A stretch of 50,304 nucleotides of DNA, from positions 1 through 50,304 of the forward strand of contig JAPEVF010000319.1 in assembly GCA_029747585.1 (NCBI GenBank), written 5' to 3'. Under the pieces are notes generated by a model that had not been told where the DNA came from, did no database searches, and saw nothing but the letters and a program-made list of their open reading frames with translations. The translations under genes were made by a program, and so were the position numbers. Shown in pieces: positions 1 through 10,622 of the stretch. How positions within the stretch are numbered: position 1 is the stretch's first letter; each line of letters opens with the position of its first letter. The stretch comes from Pleurotus djamor (lineage: Eukaryota > Basidiomycota > Agaricomycetes > Agaricales > Pleurotaceae).

Positions 1-268
1 AAATCAGTTGCCTTGGGTGACCAGGTAATATCGGAGAAGGGGTTTGTGGGCCACCCATGAATATCCAATGTTTCGTGTGCAGAGATAGGGAAATGATTGA
101 GCTTGAAGGTTTCTCTCGGAAACACAGAATAAGCATGATGCGTAGAGATGAAATTCATCAAGGATGCTGTGGAAGGAGTAAGTCGACTGGTCGACTAGTA
201 GTAGAGGCAAACACCAGATATTGCTCACTTTGAGTCAACGATAAGATTCCACCCAACGCGCTGGGAAC
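1..268. other. Window edge, nothing recognised
   Basis: No open frame here extends the reading frame of the downstream F-box fragment: an in-frame TAA lies a few codons before position 269. No repeat or RNA gene was recognised. Confidence 0.4.
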
Positions 269-1162
269 ATGCCTTGCCTCGCTATCTTAGGCTTGCATAG
301 CTGTCTACCTGAAGATGGTCCTGCAGTATCACGACTACCTTCCCACACTCCACTTTCTCTCCCTCGTCTTCGGCGTCTTACCCTTTCCGAATCAAACTCC
401 AACCTCTGTCGCTGGTTCATGGAGTACGCCAAGATGAACCCAGCTTCTGTTGATATCGCTGCCTATCAAGCAGACATGGGTGCTTGTGCTGAGTTCCTCC
501 CCGCTGCGACGCGATACCTGACTGAGATACAGTCCGTTCGCTCTTTGGATGGTTTGGAAATCCGCGCTGCCGTCGGTCCACCGTTCTCGTATGAAGACGA
601 TGTGGAGGATGATGATGAACACTACTGGAATGAAGAGGAAGAAGATGAGATCAGGTACTACTTGACCGTCAGAGTCTTTTCCAAGGATGCCCCACTAGAC
701 CCCGTCCTCAGCGTCACTTTTGTTACGAAATCCGAAGCCAGACTGGCGGTGACCCTGCTCTCCGCTTTCATCAACGGCATCGGTCAACAGCTCAAGAACA
801 TCCATTCGATCATCCTCAAGACGGACATCCCTTCCGTTCGTTTGCCAGATGAATTTTGGCTTTCTGTGTTGGATGCAAACTTCAAAGAAGTTACTTGCTT
901 GGTTCTGGCTCACTATGACATCGAGAACTTCTTCGGTGTATTGAGCCGAGCTATGGGAGACAATGGCCTACGCAGCACTGGCGCAGAGACAGAAGCTCAC
1001 GCTTCCGTACCATTTAGACGGGTCGCGCACATCGTCGGCCGCGTTTTTTATATATTTAACTTCGATTCCGTCATGGAGATGCGTCATATGGCCGGATGCC
1101 CGCTCAAAATAGTTCGCCCTCACTCTGAACACTCGTACCTTACGACTTTGGTCTACTTATGA
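269..1162 (+). pseudogene. F-box/LRR protein, subfamily C, C-terminal half only
   Basis: The 297-codon frame matches the second half of the intact subfamily C gene at 17954-19357. Its opening 'MPCLAILGLHSCLP' aligns with 'MPNLRDLHLTNCLP' there, and 'LPRLRRLTLSES...LCRWF' aligns with 'LPALSRLKLED...LCSWF'. These are leucine-rich repeats of the substrate-recognition half of such proteins. The F-box itself is absent and a stop lies just upstream in frame, so this is a 5'-truncated copy or a 3' exon whose 5' part lies outside the window. An acidic run of Asp and Glu residues sits at about residues 110-128. The methionine at 269 is only the first in the frame, not a convincing start. Fragment versus functional gene is undecided. 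Confidence 0.6.
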
Positions 1163-1380
1163 ACCACCGTAGTAATAATACTGTACTCTATTATATAGCA
1201 CCCAGGCTTCCCCTGATCTTCCAATGCATGTGATCTCACAACCCACAACGCGTGACCAGGGCTCCTTTAGGTTCTTCAAGTTCAACCGTATCGGAATCGC
1301 AAGTTTAATATGGTATGTCATTGATCAGATATTGTACACGCATTTCATCAATTAAAGGATAGGAAAAATCAGTAGGCAAG

Positions 1381-2887
1381 TTGCCGACTGTACTTTCAAG
1401 TCGATTTCCATGTCCCATAGCAAAGCTTCCAAATGAAATACTGTCGCTCATCTTCATGCATGTCGCTTTGACGGTTGTGCTGGATGACGAGATTGGGCCG
1501 CGCAGCTTGAGCTACTCTCACATTAGCGCTCTGATGCGATCCAAGTGCACCCTTCCCCTCGTTTGCACCCATTGGAGACAAGTAGCTCACTCTACGCCGA
1601 GCCTCTGGTCGACAATTTTGGTATCTGAATGGTCGCATACAGCGGAAATGATTGCGCTTTCGAAGTCTGCCCCTCTTCACATCATCGCTCCTACCTCAAA
1701 ACTACCTCTTGAACGACAACTCATGGAACAGGCGATGTCCCGCATCAAAGAGTTGGATATTTTGATCGATGACAACTTCGTGCCTGTGGCCGGTCTCACT
1801 GGCATTGTGACAACTCGCCTCCAAATAGCACAGCTTGTCTATATTCCTCTGGCAACCCTGGATACACTGTGTATTTGGTCAACAGAGTATGCCTTGCTCT
1901 ACAAAGGAATCCCATGGAAGAGGATGGCCTCGCTACGTGTCCTCAAATTCACCCATATCATTCCTCTGGACGAGCTTCCTCAACTTCCAGAGTTGACAGA
2001 CTTCCACGTCAACTTTATGGACGGTGTACTGCTGCTATGGCTGCTTCGGAGCTTGGTTAATCTCCCGAGCATCCAATGCGTGGACGTTTCTCAGCTCAGG
2101 TCTGCACATCACGAAGACGATGCCCTGAGCTCCTTCCCGATGATTCCGCTTTCAAAACTTCACAGAATCAAGATTATTGCACAAACCGCATCTGCCTTCC
2201 GGCTTTTCGATTGGATACGCATTTCGAAATCCTCGGTCATTGATGTAGCATACCTAAATCCCCGAGCCGACAGCGATCCCAGCGCCTTGACCTACCTATC
2301 GGGTCTCAAGAACTTTATCAAGACGCGTTATAGCGACCCCTCGCTTAGCACACAGACTCTTCGCATGTCCGTATTCAAACAACCCCTTACCCATCCTTTG
2401 TTCTCCGTCTCACTTGGTCCCATGAGAGCACCCCTTCTCTCAATAGCATTTTCCGCAAGAAACCTCACGACATCCGACTATGTTGAACTTTTCTCAGCGT
2501 TACCCTTGTCAAGTATCCGTGAGCTCGCCTTGATCACCCAAGTAGCCAACCTTGGTCTGCACGAGTCCATACTCCCATCTTTCACCCAACTACGCGCAAT
2601 ATGCTGCGACGAAGGCAGCTTACACGCCCTCCATTCTTATTTTAAACGAACCGTCAAACCCAGCGCTCTTGGGCCTCGGTTTCGAAAGTGTTCGCTTCGG
2701 ACATGATGGGGGATGTGATAGTGAAAACGACAACTACCAAATGCTGGTTGATATCCTGAGGGAACGCCAACGTGTGCGCTTGCCTGTCCAAGTTCTTACC
2801 ATGGCCCTGGGTACCATCTCTCCGGCGCCGCTGGAAGAGCTCAAGAAGTTTACACGGATCATCTGGGCAGGAACATCAGAGCTATAA
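1381..2887 (+). pseudogene. F-box/LRR protein, subfamily A, C-terminal frameshift
   Basis: The frame from 1381 has an F-box-like start (IAKLPNEILSLIF, then LVCTHWRQVAHSTPSLWS) followed by leucine-rich repeats, as in SCF ubiquitin-ligase substrate adaptors. The frame ends at 2706, but the family's usual C-terminus (a segment ending in hydrophobic residues plus 'W-[DA]-G') continues in the next frame to the TAA at 2885-2887, ending 'IIWAGTSEL'. The switch falls at about 2640-2665. No GT..AG intron of suitable length and phase is visible there, so I read it as a one-base frameshift, real or from sequencing. The short first exon seen in other A copies was not found with confidence; 'ag' at 1379-1380 could be its acceptor. 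An open exon from ATG 1224 to a donor at 1313 is in the wrong phase. Confidence 0.65.
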
Positions 2888-3526
2888 GGCTCTGGGGCAC
2901 GTCATTACTATATATGTATACTCGTTGACGGACTGTACAGGTTTATGAGTATACCCTTCCTATCGCGTATTGTAGATTGGTGGAAAACAGATCTGTTGAC
3001 ATACCTCTCCGGCGTCCGAGCTGGTCTGAGCACCATATTTCGCATGGCTAGTCGCGTTCAAGCCGACAACAAAGGGCGCAAGGAAGGCAGCCGGCGTCAC
3101 GATGACGAGCACAAAGATGTCAGGAGTCCCTGTGTTCGGGCGGTGTGAATATTTAACACTGGGAAGCGACGTGATGTCCCTCGCGCGTTCGTCTTGCGTT
3201 GTCCATTCACATTGCCCGTGTTGCCACAGAGAGGCGGCTTGGTTCTTTGAACCAATGGAAGTCCTGATCAAAGCGACTTGAGAGCGACTGGGATGACCAA
3301 CCAACGGAGAAGTTAAATTTTGGCGCCGCCGGGCTGGACGCAGAGTGACTTTGGAAATCCTGGGTAGATTGTGGGTCACTGGTATCAGATACTCCCAAGA
3401 AGCGGCGAGTTTTGATAGCTTCCAGAGCGGGATTGACTGCGAGTAGGCTGCTCGGACCAAAAGGCCATATTGTGGCGTGATGGGACGGAGGAGAGGAGGA
3501 TGAGGAAGCAATGAGGAAGCGTGCAT
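2882..3526 (-). CDS. Uncharacterised protein with one hydrophobic segment, paralogue of 48850-49257
   Basis: The hydrophobic stretch 'AFLAPFVVGLNATSHA...SDAGE' aligns with 'VFVPSLVGFDATSDA...PDVGE' encoded at 48973-49100 on the same strand. Both copies have a GT donor immediately after the GE codons, here with intron 2933-3004, then a short last exon. Here the last exon ends in TAG at 2882-2884 and overlaps the end of the convergent F-box copy by a few bases. The 5' part of the frame up to 3526 is low-complexity and may be non-coding, so the start is uncertain. I do not recognise the family. The paralogue pair and shared intron position are the main support. Confidence 0.4.
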
Positions 3527-3580
3527 TCCCCGGCACGGTTTACACAGGTTTTGGTGGGCATGTTTAAGGACACTGGCCAG

Positions 3581-5199
3581 CTATTCCAGTAAGCTAGTCT
3601 TGGGTCCATCCCACACCACTGGAATACAGTCTTCTAGTTTCACGACGGAAGCTTTCGAAATGCTGCAGTGCGCTAGCAAAATCGATTCCAGCGGCAATCC
3701 TACCCGTTTCATCTTGTCCAAGCTCTCCACTAAAGCTTCATACTCCTCCGTTGTCTTCCCTCTGACCTCGAAATCGACCATGTTGAAACCTAACTGAGAA
3801 AGCCGCGGATTGATCGCACTCTGCGGATTATCATCCCAGAGATACTGCTCCGTGTAATTGTGGAGGAAGTCGATCCCTCCAGCACCCATCAAGACCAGCT
3901 TTCGGACATTTGAAAATAACCGAGCCATCGCAACCCAGCCCACAATGCACGGGTGTCTTTCCACAGAAAAAAATTCCAAAGTGTGCACTTTTTCCATGGG
4001 GAGGGACGAGAGGAGGAGGATGTAATCCGAAATCCTGCCATGGCGCAGGGGCACAGAGAAAAGAAGAGGGTGATCTGTACCGTCTGCCCCCAACGCCAAA
4101 GAAATCACCTCGCCGCTGTACCAATTCTTGTGTATACCGACAAAGAGACTTAATTCAGAGGCGGGGTGCTCTCCGTAGCGAGAAAGGAGAGATATCATTC
4201 CGAGTGTATTCGGATGGCTGTACAAGTCACGGGCGTAGATGAGTGTTATCGCAGCCGTAGTTGGAAATTCGAGAGATTCGAAGATAGACGACATATAAAT
4301 GTCACCACACAGGAGCTTGAGACACTGCAGTCGAGGTAGACAGACAGTTTGGAATTGTTGCCCTATGGGAAGCCGCACCATGCAATCGACAGCAACATTG
4401 ACAGACTGAATGCTCGGTGTATTGGAGAGGGATTTAAGAAGCCATGTAACGGTGACGCTTCCGGAGCTAGCAGCGCTATTCGAGACTTTGAGGTGCTCCA
4501 AAGATGGTAGAGGCGGGAGATGTTGGAGGAAAATACTGTGGAGGGAGAGACACCGAAGGGAGGTCATCTTGTCCAGGGGGACGCTCTTGGATAAGATATG
4601 AGGTGCACCGCCGGTGAGAAGCGGACTCCCCACTATCGAAAGCCTTTGGAGAGACTGCGGACGAAGCAGGAAAGGCCAGAGTTCCTCATCGCTATTGTGA
4701 TGTTGTAATGCGACGCGAAGAACCTGCACCCGGTCCATACACTTGGGCACAAGCTCCAAAGTTGCAAGTTTTTTGGAACCACGACATGGGACCGTGCAGG
4801 AAACACCTATCGGAGTCCCCCTGGCGCGCTTTAGCAATTCAGACGCATATTTTGCGCTCCCAAGGGATATGTTGGTCCAGAGCTGAACTGTGTTGATAGC
4901 CACGCAACGCCAGCGTCGGCACACGCTTGCCAAAGCGCGACCATTTTTCAGAGAGAAAAGCACAGCAAAATCCTGCAAGTCATCGTAATAGGCCTGTGCA
5001 CACAGGAAAATCAGTGACAAAACCTCGTCAGGGAGTCTGAAAATCGCAGCTGATTGACTGGACCCGCTGCGTTTCTTTCCCAGGGAGAGGACAGACTAAG
5101 TATCCACGTAGATTTGAATCAACGATACTAAGTTTAGTGTCCAGGTAGTGAAACGCATACGAAATTTCCGGAGATCTTCTTCAAAATGTCATGGGACAT
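3581..5199 (-). CDS. F-box/LRR protein, subfamily A
   Basis: Likely substrate adaptor of an SCF-type ubiquitin ligase. Exon 1 (5199-5161) encodes 13 residues, MSHDILKKISGNF. Intron 5096-5160 starts gtatgc and ends ttag. Exon 2 (5095-3581) gives SVLSLGKKRSG and then the F-box 'AAIFRLPDEVLSLIFL ... LASVCRRWRCVAINTVQLW'. Leucine-rich repeats fill the rest to the family C-terminus 'VVWDG'. The product is about 517 residues with the frame intact. I chose this start because three other copies have a first exon of exactly 13 codons ending before a gt[ga]-type donor. It lies tail-to-tail with the 1381-2887 copy. The partner and target are unknown. Confidence 0.85.
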
Positions 5200-5391
5200 G
5201 TTGGAGACTTGGCCACAACTGTGATTGCGAGTTGGTTCGAACTTCGAACTCGGGTGCAAGCGCCCACTGCGGAATTGGACAGGAGGCATCCCTGACGGCC
5301 TCCTTGATTTGTCTTTAGCCCATCCTCGTCTATGTGTGTACATTTTGTACTCTATTCTAATTCATTTACCGCATGAAAGCTACGCGAATAT

Positions 5392-6581
5392 CTACGCTTT
5401 CGCTGCTGGTCTAAAGAGCTCAACCCGCCTTGTTTTCAAGATGTTCCTCCCTTCAGCTCCGAAGTACTTCTCACTGTAGTGGGACCATTTGAGGTTACTG
5501 CTCACAAGATTCCCTAGGTGCCAGCAGTAGTCGAGAATGATTGAGTCGTATTTGGGATCAAGGGAGGGAATCTGGTCGAATTCTTGCTTGAATCGGGTGC
5601 GGAGGGATGCGTAGATGTTTCCGACGTGGTCGAGGGCTTCTTGGAGGGACAGGTTCTTCTCCTTCATGATCACTGTGACGGCGTTATGAAAGTCCTCTCC
5701 ACAGCTTTGCTCAACATTCCAAGAATAAATATCCTAAAGGAATTTTCGTGAGTCTGAGGTCGACGTAAGGAATGTTATATATAACTGACATTTCCGAGAA
5801 TAACCATATCGATGGCGTGTTGTTCCAAGCTAGTGATCACGGGGTGATAGATATACTCGCTCGGGATGTGATCACCGAGGAAGAAAAAATCAATCGTAGG
5901 GCAGACGCCAATCGTCGAGCGACGTAGAATCAAGTATTCGTTGAATGGGCGAATACGACCTTCGTCATGATCAATGGCTTCCTGGAGGACAGAGGCTGTA
6001 TAGCTATCAAAATGAGCCAAGAACCTCCGAGCAGATGAGGCTGAAGCCACCGCCAGCGCGCGTTTCCAGAATCTGCCAGCACATGATCAATGAGTCGCAG
6101 TACGTTTTCAAGGTAATGAGAGCCTACGATCGGGTGATGGTGCGCAAGACACTTTCCCCTTCTGCTGGTAAGCTCTCGGGGTATCTGTTTTTTCCAAACG
6201 GTCAGAAATTAGGCAAGGTTGATAAAAGCCACAGGTTAACTACCTCAACACGTCCATGACATCTTGAACGCGTTGGCGGACCTCTTCACAGCCCTTGTCG
6301 TCGGTCAGAGCCTCGATGATGAAGAACAAGTTCATCAAGTCGCATCCCGCTCTGAAGTGCGCTCCACGAGCGTTGGGATAGAACGAAGCGGCTAGAAAAC
6401 CAAAATGGCAGCGATTGAACTTGTCTTGGGCTTTGGGCGAGAAGATTGGGTAGGATTCCACCCAACGCGCGGAATCCTCCTGGATGGATTTATCAGGGTT
6501 GGGATCGCTGGTGAAGGGCCAGTCTTCGATGAGATCGGGGAGGGTAAAGTGGGAGGGGTAGAATTCAGGAACAACGACCAT
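5392..6581 (-). CDS. Sesquiterpene synthase (terpene cyclase class I)
   Basis: Four exons (6581-6244, 6184-6128, 6072-5790, 5733-5392) splice in phase to 339 residues, the usual size for basidiomycete sesquiterpene synthases, which ionise and cyclise farnesyl diphosphate with Mg2+. The frame shows 'FTLPDL' near the start, 'CDLMNLFF' just before the Asp-rich motif, and an intact NSE/DTE-type triad NDIYSWNVE (N-D-x-x-S-x-x-x-E). The triad is split by intron 5734-5789 after the Asn codon. The C-terminal 'WSHYSEKYFG' corresponds to the usual 'ERYFG'. Oddities: the Asp-rich motif reads EALTD where family members usually have D[DE]xxD, and the Arg of the RY pair is Lys. The closest type by eye is the protoilludene-synthase-like clade. 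No P450 or other cluster gene was recognised nearby. Confidence 0.88.
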
Positions 6582-6641
6582 GGCGAGCTTGGTAGAGGGG
6601 TAATGTGGGTTGTTGGAATCATCTACCAGCGTGTCGACTCA

Positions 6642-6648
6642 TTTTATA
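6642..6648 (-). promoter_or_regulatory. TATA box of the sesquiterpene synthase gene
   Basis: TATAAAA on the minus strand, about 60 bases upstream of the ATG at 6581, a plausible distance for a fungal core promoter. Confidence 0.5.
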
Positions 6649-7365
6649 TGGCGAGCGAGAGTCAGGTAAGGCTTGTTGCGTCTCAAAGCAACCTGCGAAT
6701 CACCGTGATAGAAAAGGTGGCCACTTGAACGAAAGTTCAAGATAAGCCAGAACAAAGGGTGGATGGATTCAGACCGTTACCTCGTCTCTGGGGATGGTTT
6801 GGAGCTATACCTGGAGTAATTAGTGGACACCGTAGCAAACCAGCGGCGTATGTTTACTTCTCGATCAGCCAATTGACTCCAAGGGTCACTTCTAGGACAA
6901 TGCAATAGGAGATGACGCCTTCTGGGGTTTCAACGAAGGAGCATTAAGGAGGAAGTAGAGTGTTGAGGAGTTATCATCGGCGATGGAGGGGTCCCAAAAA
7001 GCGTTCTTTTGATTTGTGGGCGCGCAGAATCTCCAGGACTCACAACACCACCGCTGTGTTCGTCGGAGTGTTTATTCGAAGATACGGTAGAGAATGCTGC
7101 ACACAATCCCATTAGCTGAACACACCGATCACAGCGAACATTCGAAGGGTGGAAAATGTTTAAGGTTCGAACGTGAACACAGCATCACACTTCCTCCATG
7201 AAAGTGATACCAAGGATATCGGACTCTTTTGAACGGGAATTCTTTGAGGGCTGGAAGGGTAGCAATTCCTTGGAGGCGAATCATAGAGTACTAAGAGTAG
7301 TAGTGAGCCCACGTAGACCAGGGAGTGTCGTCACTTGGTGTGAGTTCGGTGGCTAGAGAAGTGCT
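6649..7365. other. Intergenic region, no gene recognised
   Basis: No frame here has homology I can see or convincing intron borders. It is upstream of the terpene synthase and probably holds its promoter. Confidence 0.4.
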
Positions 7366-8175
7366 TTAGGCTATATTTACGCAGAAAAATGAGGTGTATA
7401 CCTTCGGAGGTTCGGATGATATCCATTGCCAAAACCTATCCTCCATTGGGGTCTCAGTAAGTACCCAAGCCTCCTGCACGTCCATGGTCAATTTCTCTCC
7501 GACCGACGTCATCAAGATGACCAAAAACTCCCGCATAAGTATAACCAAAGGGGTCCGCGAAGGGGCTCCGCAATGTATAACTTTAGGTTTTGATACAGAC
7601 CCGCGACATGGGTTCTCGAGTTGCTTGCTACGTCCAATCAGTTATGAATCCGAGTCAAACTGCTAAGAGGGGACGCACAGGAGCCAGACGAACCAGAAAT
7701 TGGTGCTCAAGTCCAACTCAAGCCAGTGCAAAAAACTTGAAGGGAATTTATCGTTGGTTTCGTTGGAGCTGTCCGCAAGCTCGACGATCTTGCCAGGTGC
7801 GCGTGCATCGTTGAAAGCCTGGCAGCGGTTGAGAAAATCCCATAGAGCTCGGAAACTACACACATCACACCTGGGGTGATGTTCCCCAGTCGAAATGAAT
7901 GTTGCATAGCCCTTCCATCGTACGAGCTTTGTTTTCCTTGACCAAGACAAAGAGTTCACGTTCACTCCGTACTTGTTGCGGAACATCCAAAGCATCATAG
8001 ATGGATTTCTGGGGGCTTCGGAAGGTGGTACCTTGAAGACATAGGCGAAGACCACGCTACGTAGGTTCATCTGCATAGGTGACGCAAAGGCTTGCGCTTG
8101 ACCTAACCACAACGAAAGCTCTCGGGATGGCTCGAGCGAGAAAATGAGAAAATGTTTCTGGGTGCATGGTATCAA
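7366..8175 (-). other. Unassigned coding-like stretch
   Basis: A 170-codon open frame (8175-7663) with balanced composition is followed on the same strand by a 60-codon frame (7548-7366) containing 'MEDRFWQWISSEPPKVYT'. A gtgcgt donor-like site lies near 7674, so the two could be exons of one gene. I recognise no domain. Several Trp- and Cys-containing motifs (RCDVCSFRALWDFLNRC) look protein-like. It could equally be a decayed gene. Confidence 0.25.
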
Positions 8176-9713
8176 GCTAGGCGGGTGCTACCAGCATTTG
8201 AGTCTACCAGATTAATCTTGTCAAGGTGAGTCCGCTGATGGGAACGCCAGCAAACCGTCGTGGCGGGGAGGGTTAGTGGCGTTTTCCATATCGAGTAGCC
8301 CGTCGGCATCGTCGGGATGATTCTCACGCTCTGCTCTTCCACCAACCCTCATCATCCCCAACGTCTTCGAGCTCATCGACATCGTCAACATGAGTAAACC
8401 TCCTTCAAAATTGGACGCTGTGTACTGAAAGGATGCGGGCATTACAAAAAGCCCACCGAGGTTTCGCGTGTCCAATTTTCATCTGTACTCGAAGGGGACA
8501 AGGTGAGTTTAGCAGTCGTGACTTTTGCATTGGACTTTCATTGAGACATGTTTATGTAACGGCTATTGCTAGTAAATTCATCTTACTTTATGTCTGGGTT
8601 GGAGCCCAATGGGACGGCCGACGTATGATCTTTGGTTGCGGCGGAAATCATCGCGCATATACGCAGTCTTCACGCTCATCGAGAGTAGGAGTCCTCGCGT
8701 TTGATGTACGTTACCGTTCTTAAGCAAACGACTGGACTTCTCAACATCCATCTGCTGCGTACATCAGGCGAGCTTCTACGATTGCGAACGGGGGGGGGGC
8801 GATGGCGTGGATGGTGTGCGTTTAGGACTTAGGATCGTGTGGACTCACATAACGCTATATACTCGCAGCGACGTGTGAGTACAGTATATCCTCGATATGT
8901 TGGAACGCACTGACTTTTCTTCAACCCTCTAGTGAATCGTTGTACCTGCTCAAGCCCTCAAGCTCATCGCCGCGGCAACTTACCACGACAATCTGGGTGT
9001 CCCACTTCCTCTGTTTGACTGTACGCGATCGCCTAGGTCAGGAAAGCCGTCGTTTTCGACGTGGGTCAACTGTAAAGTGCTTGATATGCCTTCTGATCCA
9101 TCCACCGAACCTGGATCCTCCTTAACAAAGCCTCTAATATGCCGAGAGCCTTACCAGATATAGAACTCGTTGTGGGGGTTGGAGTCATGTCTATGCCGTC
9201 GACTGAGCAAGCAGTTGCAATCAGGGTCTTGACTCTCCTCTTGTTTCCTCGTCCTCAAATCCAGGCATTGCTTCGCTACCAAGCGTCACTGGGACCACGG
9301 TGCGTCCCTTCTGATATTTTCTTCGGTCCCCACTTACGCGCTCAATGTTCCAGCGGAGGTCATTATCAGCCCAATCCGGCTCGCGCCTCCAGACGCTCGC
9401 GCTCCCCCATCTAGGGAAAACGATTGGTGTTTCGAATACAAGGCATCTCACATGTGTGTTCTGAACGACTTTCATATCCGACCTTGGTAAGAGATGTCCA
9501 CACTTTCTTTTTTGGGTCAAGGTCACTTACGATATTTTATGACAAGCTAGTCCTCACATCGTGCCTCTTCTGGCGCACAGGCATCTTTGTCAACTGGCTA
9601 TCTCACCAATCCTGCCAACCCATTAGTGTGTGGTACACAAGTATAACTAGACGCCACGCTGCACCGTATGGCATTACAGTGCCCTTCGAGGCCGGCCCGA
9701 AGCCAGAGTTTGA
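8176..9713 (+). other. Unassigned region with scattered exon-like pieces
   Basis: The plus strand shows short protein-like pieces. One begins near 8945 (AQALKLIAAATYHDNLG). Another near 9365-9490 reads 'RENDWCFEYKASHMCVLNDF' and follows a possible intron that starts gtgcgtccc at 9301. I could not join them into one frame or name a family. A run of ten G lies near 8790. Either a multi-exon gene that I cannot resolve or a decayed one. Confidence 0.22.
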
Positions 9714-10253
9714 TCAGAGCTCATCTCTGTGCTCTTCCTTATTTTCTTCTTCCCTATGCTCCCCTTTACCGAGGTCGTCTGCGCAGACGTCATGGGCGAT
9801 CACGAATGCCTTTGCCGATGTTGGAAGACATTCTACGCACGAGCATAACTAGGTTCATTTGCACATGGATCAGTTGTGTTGGTCCTCCAATGGATGCGGG
9901 AGATCATACCCTGGCAGTGGACAAACACGACGACAACCTGGACGGCTCGCCATCTTCGACACATTTCTGGATGCATGGGAATGTCGGGACTGAAAGGATG
10001 CACTTGTTGATCTTGCAGGTTTCCGACGCTAAACCGTCAAACACCTCTTGACCGACTGTGGCGCAAAGGCATAAGGCGTTCGGTCCCTCTTGTGAGTTGT
10101 CCTCTCGTGCTCACCTTTTTCGAAGAGTTTTTGTTCAATCTCGTCTGGTAGGCCCTCATTCAAGGCGTTGTTTCCCGGCGTTACGGCGTGTACACCGTGT
10201 ATACTGGTGATGAAGCCGATGGCAGTCAGCGCCGTAAATAGCAGGAAAAGCAT
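9714..10253 (-). CDS. Small Cys-rich secretory-pathway protein with C-terminal HRDEL
   Basis: Three exons (10253-10115, 10055-9910, 9848-9714) splice in phase to 139 residues. Residues 1-23 form a signal peptide (MLFLLFTALTAIGFITSIHG...). The rest has nine Cys, including CKINKC, FPCIQKC and LCSCVEC, then an acidic tail ending EEHRDEL before TGA. The ending resembles the KDEL/HDEL signals that return luminal proteins to the endoplasmic reticulum. The paralogue at 28215-28712 has the same two intron positions, with exons 1 and 2 of identical length (139 and 146 nt), and ends in KDEL. I recognise no known family. An ER-lumen role, perhaps in disulfide or folding work, is inference from the ends and the Cys content only. 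Confidence 0.75.
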
Positions 10254-10622
10254 GGTCGATGGTGGGGTTGGAATCTGGCTTTTAGGTGAGCTTCGTTTTA
10301 TTCCATGAGCCTGGGATGAACTGACGTGTTTCGTGGAAGAGGTATCATCGGGAAAGCGGTTCCCGAGTGTTTTGATTGTGAATCTGGGATCTCAACCCAC
10401 GGTTCGAAACCGCGGCTACGCTGGGATGAATCATTGTCCCAAGACAGCTCAAGTTGTTGACTGTCGCGCTGCCAAATGGGACACTGGGTATCTAATATTT
10501 ACCACGGAGCCTTTCGGCTAGTCGCCATCTTGGTGACAGCCCACTATTAGGGTCCTGTTCAATTGACGTGCTTGAAAATATGTAATTCACTTTCTAGATA
10601 CCTACAACTGCAGTTGTATCAT
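10254..10622. other. Intergenic region between a divergent promoter and a gene 3' end
   Basis: Holds the promoter of the HRDEL gene (an AATAAAA-type AT-rich stretch on the minus strand about 40 bases up) and the 3' flank of the next F-box gene. Nothing else seen. Confidence 0.35.

Noticed and set aside
246..264. 17 bases identical to part of the sesquiterpene synthase exon (near 6457)
   Set aside because: The match does not extend on either side and the frame ends at once; chance or a very small relic.
1224..1312. Possible first exon of the F-box copy at 1381
   Set aside because: The donor phase does not fit the acceptor before 1381, and the sequence does not resemble the 13-codon exon of the family.
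3910..4242. 110-codon open frame on the plus strand
   Set aside because: It is the antisense shadow of the F-box gene at 3581-5199.
8600..8710. Possible P450 heme-binding loop ('FGCGGNHR') near the terpene synthase
   Set aside because: The Cys and spacing do not fit the F-x-x-G-x-R-x-C-x-G motif, and no I-helix or ExxR frame lies upstream.
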